DNA from: Asanoa siamensis
GTDB taxonomy: Bacteria; Actinomycetota; Actinomycetes; Mycobacteriales; Micromonosporaceae
NCBI RefSeq assembly: GCF_016862555.1
Contig: NZ_BONE01000027.1
Coordinates: 1 to 64,000, forward strand
Length of the DNA stretch: 64,000 nt
Direction of reading: 5' to 3'
Each line of letters opens with the position of its first letter. Positions within the stretch are counted from its first letter, which is position 1. Below are positions 60,303 through 64,000 of this stretch, one piece after another. Position numbers and translations under genes: made by a program. The notes beneath the pieces are model-generated. The model was given only the letters and a program-made list of their open reading frames with translations. It ran no database searches and had not been told where the DNA came from.

Positions 60303-61133
60303 ATGCCTGAGCGCATTCGCTCGACCATGCCCGCCGCCGGATCGCCGGTATCGCCGATCGTGCGTGGTGACGCGCCGCTGGACGTCGCGGAGACCACGTT
60401 CCGGCTGCTCACGGCCGGGCCGGAGCCGCTGTCCATCGACGGTGCCGAGATCGGCCACGGCCTACCGGCCCGGCGGATCCCGTTGCACGAGCTGGCCGCG
60501 ATCCTGATGCACCCGTCATGCAGCTACCGCGCGAGCGACACGGTGTGGCGGCTGCTGATCGAGCGTGCCCGCACGAGCGGCCCGGCCTGGGTGGTCGGTG
60601 CCGCGGGTGTGGCTCTGCCGGGCCTGCGCGCCGCCGCTCGGCGGCTGTCCCGTGTCCACAGCGGCGATGTGCAGGCCGAGGTGCTGACCGGCTTCCTGGC
60701 TGCGTTGCGGCAGGTCAGGCCCGCCGGCCCGCGAGTCGTGCAGCGGCTGTGCAGCGCCGCCCTGGTGACCGCCCGCGCGGCGCTGCGGGCCAGCGAGCCG
60801 CGCCGCGCCGACGTGACCGGCAATGCGCCCGGCTCCGCGCCGCCGCCGGCACCGTCCGGGCACCCGGATTTCGTCCTGGCCTGCGCGGTCACAGCCGGTG
60901 TCATCACCGCCGCCGAGGCCGACTTGATCGGCGCCACTCGGCTGGAGGACACGTCGGTCGCTGAATACGCCCACCGCCACGGCAAGACCTACTGGGCGGT
61001 CTCCAAGGCCCGCGCTCGCGCCGAGGAGCGCCTCGTCGCGGCGATCCAGTCCGGGGCTTTGACCGACACCGACACAGCCGTGATCAGCGAAGCCACGACG
61101 ACCCCCGGGGCGGACCAGCCACAACGCGTCTGA
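60303..61133 (+). CDS. Sigma-like HTH protein of the element
   Basis: A 276-residue protein. Residues about 60-150 are helical with a sigma region-2-like look. After a Pro/Ala linker (about 175-188) the C-terminal half has LEDTSVAEYAHRHGKTYWAV and SKARARAEERLVAAI, an HTH like sigma region 4. GGGGGA lies upstream of ATG 60303. It sits immediately beside the iteron array and could bind it or control the transfer genes; this is inference. No replication-initiator motifs are seen. Confidence 0.65.
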   Translation: MPERIRSTMPAAGSPVSPIVRGDAPLDVAETTFRLLTAGPEPLSIDGAEIGHGLPARRIPLHELAAILMHPSCSYRASDTVWRLLIERARTSGPAWVVGAAGVALPGLRAAARRLSRVHSGDVQAEVLTGFLAALRQVRPAGPRVVQRLCSAALVTARAALRASEPRRADVTGNAPGSAPPPAPSGHPDFVLACAVTAGVITAAEADLIGATRLEDTSVAEYAHRHGKTYWAVSKARARAEERLVAAIQSGALTDTDTAVISEATTTPGADQPQRV

Positions 61134-61152
61134 GCTGCTCTTTCCCGGCCAG

Positions 61153-61181
61153 ATGTCCAAGACGGGCCCCGAATCTGTATC
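61153..61181 (+). promoter_or_regulatory. Promoter of the transfer operon
   Basis: ATGTCC (61153-61158), a 17-bp spacer containing CCCCGAA, and TGTATC (61176-61181), then five bases to a GTG at 61187. It matches the methyltransferase-operon promoter in layout and sequence. Confidence 0.7.
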
Positions 61182-61186
61182 TCCAA

Positions 61187-61225
61187 GTGCGGGACTTTCT
61201 CCGCGCCGGTGACCCACCGACCTGA
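61187..61225 (+). CDS. Possible 12-codon leaderless leader peptide
   Basis: GTG 61187 to TGA 61223-61225 encodes VRDFLRAGDPPT. Its position relative to the promoter is identical to that of the methyltransferase-like gene start. It may be a regulatory leader upstream of the pilin gene, 204 bp further on. The rest of 61134-61428 shows no convincing gene. Confidence 0.35.
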   Translation: MRDFLRAGDPPT

Positions 61226-61428
61226 TCCGCTGACGGCGCTGACACTCCGTACGGTCCTGGCCCCCATCGCCTTTCTGGTGAGGAGGACGGCCGCGTTGGT
61301 CGGCAGAGGTCACCTCTCGCGCATCGTCCCTGGTCCCGCCTTCGCCGAGCGACAACGCGCGCCAGCCCCCGGCAGAGCCCTGTGCAAGGGGCGGCCCGGG
61401 GGAGTGCCGCACCGGAGGTGCCCAGTCC

Positions 61429-61872
61429 ATGAGATCCGTTTGGTCTGCCCGTCACGAGGCGGCCGATCGCCGCCGCCTCGCGACCGAGCGACACGGTCGG
61501 CCCATCGGGTCTGACCAGCGTCGATACCCGCGTCGCCCGGCCCGCGCCGGGTCCGCAGCCGTACTCGGTACCGCCGCGGTGGCGCTGGCGGTCGTCGCCA
61601 CGCCGCACGCCGCCTACGCGGCCGAGCCCGCCCCGGTGATGCTGGCCGTCGATTCGATCGCAGAAGTTGTCGGCAACATCCGCATCTGGATGATGGGGAT
61701 CCTCGCCGCCTGGGCGACGCTGTGCCTGACGGTGGGGTTCTTCCGCTACACCAGTGGTGAACCCGGCGAGGTCGAGAAGGGCAAGTTGGCGCTTCGCAGC
61801 GCCGCGATCGGCTACGCCGGTGCCCTGCTCGCGCCGTTGCTGCTCACCATCGTCGGCGAGTGGGTGGCGTGA
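61429..61872 (+). CDS. VirB2/TrbC-like conjugative pilin
   Basis: A 147-residue protein. The N-terminal leader is basic with signal core AGSAAVLGTAAVALAVVATP ending AYAAEP. The mature part has two membrane helices (IRIWMMGILAAWATLCLTVG and IGYAGALLAPLLLTIVGEWV) joined by a short charged loop, the VirB2-type layout. GGAGG lies ten bases before ATG 61429. Its stop overlaps the next gene (TGATG). Confidence 0.75.
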   Translation: MRSVWSARHEAADRRRLATERHGRPIGSDQRRYPRRPARAGSAAVLGTAAVALAVVATPHAAYAAEPAPVMLAVDSIAEVVGNIRIWMMGILAAWATLCLTVGFFRYTSGEPGEVEKGKLALRSAAIGYAGALLAPLLLTIVGEWVA

Positions 61873-64000
61873 TGGCCGCCCGCTCACCGCGACCACGCCG
61901 GCCGTCCCGGCGCGCGGCTCCGCTGCTGCTGTTGGGTATCGCGGTCTGTGCTGGTCTGGCCCTGCTGTGGGTCGGGCCAGCGCTGGCCGACCCGAGCCCG
62001 GCTCCCGGCCCGGCGCCGACCGCGCCCGGCGCCCCGACGACCGAGCCGGGCGTGCCGGACCCGGGCTCGCGACCGCCCGCGCTGGACCCGGCGCCGTCCA
62101 CGCCCGCGACCGGGACACCGGCCCCCATCCCGCAACCGACACCCAGAACCCCGAGCCCATCGGGCCTGGACGACGATCCGGCCTGGTACGACGTCGGCGG
62201 TCAGATCCGCAAGGCCGTCGTGGACCTCGTCGTGTGGGCCGCTGACCAAGCATTGCAGCCCGTGATCGAAGCCCTGGGTGAGTCGTGGCTGTCCACCCCG
62301 GACCTGACCGGCAACAACCAGGTCACGGCCATCTGGACGACGAGCCTGGTCGTCGCGAACGGGATCTTCATCCTGTTCATCGTCGCGGGCGGGTTCCTGG
62401 TCAGCTCGCGGGAGACCTTGCAAACCCGCTACGGGCTCAAGCAGGTCCTACCCCGCCTCGCCGTAGGCGTGGTGCTCGCCAATTGCAGCCTGATCCTCGC
62501 GCAGAAGGCGATCGAGGTGACCAACGCGCTCACCGTGGCCATCGCCGGCAACACGATCGACGGGCCGACCGCCGCGAGCGCGATCCGGCAGATCGTTGAC
62601 GAGGCCATGCGAGGCCACGCCTTCATGCTGGCGCTGCTGGTCATCGCCGTGATCGTGATGTGCCTGGTCCTCGAGTTCACGTTCGTGCTGCGGCTCGCGG
62701 CACTGATCGTGCTCATCGGCATCGCCCCGGCCGCGTTGATCTGCCACGCCAGCCCGCTGACCGAGAGCATCGCCCACACCTGGTGGCGTGCCTTCGCCGC
62801 ATGCCTCGGCATGCAGCTCGGTCAGGCGATCGTGGTCATGGCCACGGTGAAGGTCTTCCTCACCCCGACCGCACCGACCGTGCTCGGCTTGCCGACCGGC
62901 GACGGGCTGCTGTCCATCCTGGTCTGCCTCACCATGCTCTGGATCTTGATAAAGGTGCCGGGTTGGACGCGGCGGTTCGTCCTTGGTCCGCTCGGTCAGC
63001 GCGGCGGCCGGGGCATCATCGGCCAGCTCGTGCATACGTACCTGACGATCAAGACGCTGGGTGCGGCGACGGGGCTCATGCGCGGTGCCGGCGCGGCCCG
63101 AGCCGCCGGATCGGCGCGCGTGGCGGCGGGCGCACGGGCGACGACGCCCCGCTCGTCGGGTCCCCGCCGGTCCCCGCCCCACACCGGCGGAGCCCGCCTC
63201 GCCCGCTCGTCTCCGGCGCGTTCGTCCCCGGCCCGGCCGTCCCCGGTGGGACCGGCGCCGTTCAGTCATTTCCCGGCCGTGCACACGCCTCTGTCGTCCC
63301 CGTCCGGGACCAACGGCCCGCCGACGTTCAGTTCCCCGCCGACCCCGGCGGGAAGCTCCGCCCCGACAGGGAGCTCGCCCCCGTCCGCCAGCCTGCCGGC
63401 GGCACGGTTCTCCCACCCCTCGGCGGCCGAGCCGACTGCTGCGTCCCCGGCCGGCCTGGCGGCACGGGTCGCCTTCAGCGACGCCGGATCGGCCACGTCG
63501 AGTTCGGCGCCGCCGGGCCGTGCCGTGGCCGTCACGTTTTCGGCTGCGCCAACCGCGCATGGCGCTCCTCGGCGCCCACCGGCCCCGGTCGCGCCGGTGT
63601 TCTCCTCGGCACCGGGCGGTAGCTCTCGCGCCGTGACCCGCAGCGGCGCGATCCCCGCCAGCCGGCCCACAGCGGCGCGGCGGGCCAGCGCTGCCGGGCG
63701 AGCAGCCGCTGGCAAAAGGACACCGGCCAGCCCGCCGCCCGCCCGGACGGCCCCGGCCCGGGCGTCACGGGCCGCGCCAGCGGCACGCACGACCACGGCC
63801 GTCCCGTCGCCCGCGCCCGCACGACGGGCGCCGACCCCATCCCGGTCCGGCCTACCGTCCCCACCGACCGGGATGAGCGGACCGTCCCCGGCGATGCCTG
63901 CGGCACCGGCGGTCCGCCCCGCTGCTCCCGGCTCGTCCCGGTCGCCTTCGCGGATTCCGCCGTCCCCGGCACCAACCCGGGCGTCCGGGTCGCGGACGTC
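61872..64000 (+). CDS. VirB6/TrbL-like conjugation channel protein (3' end outside window)
   Basis: The frame is open from ATG 61872 to the window edge, about 709 codons. A signal-like leader (APLLLLGIAVCAGLALLWVG to ALADP) and a Pro-rich linker (about residues 40-100) precede about six membrane helices between residues 155 and 375, e.g. SLVVANGIFILFIVAGGFLV, LRLAALIVLIGIAPAALIC and ILVCLTMLWILIKV. A PGWTRRF segment follows, typical of actinobacterial TrbL. From about residue 410 the protein is a long Ser/Pro/Ala/Arg-rich tail. It is translationally coupled to the VirB2-like gene. Together they mark a type IV secretion operon. Confidence 0.85.
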   Translation, partial: MAARSPRPRRPSRRAAPLLLLGIAVCAGLALLWVGPALADPSPAPGPAPTAPGAPTTEPGVPDPGSRPPALDPAPSTPATGTPAPIPQPTPRTPSPSGLDDDPAWYDVGGQIRKAVVDLVVWAADQALQPVIEALGESWLSTPDLTGNNQVTAIWTTSLVVANGIFILFIVAGGFLVSSRETLQTRYGLKQVLPRLAVGVVLANCSLILAQKAIEVTNALTVAIAGNTIDGPTAASAIRQIVDEAMRGHAFMLALLVIAVIVMCLVLEFTFVLRLAALIVLIGIAPAALICHASPLTESIAHTWWRAFAACLGMQLGQAIVVMATVKVFLTPTAPTVLGLPTGDGLLSILVCLTMLWILIKVPGWTRRFVLGPLGQRGGRGIIGQLVHTYLTIKTLGAATGLMRGAGAARAAGSARVAAGARATTPRSSGPRRSPPHTGGARLARSSPARSSPARPSPVGPAPFSHFPAVHTPLSSPSGTNGPPTFSSPPTPAGSSAPTGSSPPSASLPAARFSHPSAAEPTAASPAGLAARVAFSDAGSATSSSAPPGRAVAVTFSAAPTAHGAPRRPPAPVAPVFSSAPGGSSRAVTRSGAIPASRPTAARRASAAGRAAAGKRTPASPPPARTAPARASRAAPAARTTTAVPSPAPARRAPTPSRSGLPSPPTGMSGPSPAMPAAPAVRPAAPGSSRSPSRIPPSPAPTRASGSRT

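Noticed and set aside
61209-61514. A 101-codon frame upstream of the pilin gene.
   Set aside because: Overlaps the pilin gene by 86 bp, lacks a ribosome site and its C-terminal half is Arg/Pro-rich noise; kept as leader sequence.

Overview
The window is 64 kb of very GC-rich DNA with GTG/TTG starts, purine-rich ribosome sites, dense ATGA-type overlaps and few U-tracted terminators, typical of an actinomycete. Family content and gene order (acs, HAD phosphatase, 6C RNA, ssd, tad genes, DUF1998 helicase, bldG, anti-sigma factor, hppA, topA, MFS-dTMP kinase fusion, holB) match the conserved actinobacterial core around bldG/topA as I remember it from Streptomyces coelicolor. The SseB, T7SS-like and lipoprotein genes and the integrated element suggest Micromonosporaceae; that is inference, not proof.

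Layout. 1-10131: the 3' part of a long SseB-type gene, an alpha/beta hydrolase, a C45 acyltransferase-like hydrolase, a Tat-exported vanadium haloperoxidase with a LuxR regulator, a lipoprotein and a secreted M6 metalloprotease. 10374-21235: acs, a degenerate Fic-like gene, an HAD phosphatase, a 6C small RNA, and a compact ssd-tadA-tadB-tadC-Flp-TadE-TadG-like pilus operon, closed by a Rieske oxygenase gene. 21233-31911: DUF1998 helicase, bldG with its anti-sigma partner, hppA, a lipoprotein, topA. 31922-41513: a GNAT, a DUF1801 protein, a large M14 carboxypeptidase, a LuxR ATPase, a PP2C phosphatase, a sugar-lactone oxidase with a divergent TetR, and a PLP aldolase-type enzyme. 41718-54585: tmk fusion, holB, YbaB, two T7SS-type helical proteins, a TetR/quinone-oxidoreductase pair, folE with a ferredoxin-reductase-like gene and a divergent Fe-S-type regulator, ricT-like PSP1 and a membrane metallophosphoesterase.

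54698-64000 is the left end of an integrative conjugative element. A tRNA-Thr(CGT) gene marks the insertion site. Beside it, on the minus strand, lies an overlapping set of genes: a degenerate methyltransferase, two DNA methyltransferases, a small coupled ORF, an excisionase and a tyrosine integrase. A 530-bp noncoding centre carries 15 copies of TTGAACA-type iterons, mostly about two or three helical turns apart, plus two perfect hairpins. To the right are a sigma-like HTH gene, then a VirB2-like pilin and a VirB6/TrbL-like channel gene that runs off the window. The methyltransferase operon and the transfer operon share one promoter design (-35, 17-bp spacer, -10, then GTG five bases later), which suggests common control. 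No replication initiator or relaxase is visible, so the element continues beyond 64000. This noncoding control region is the most interesting part of the window.
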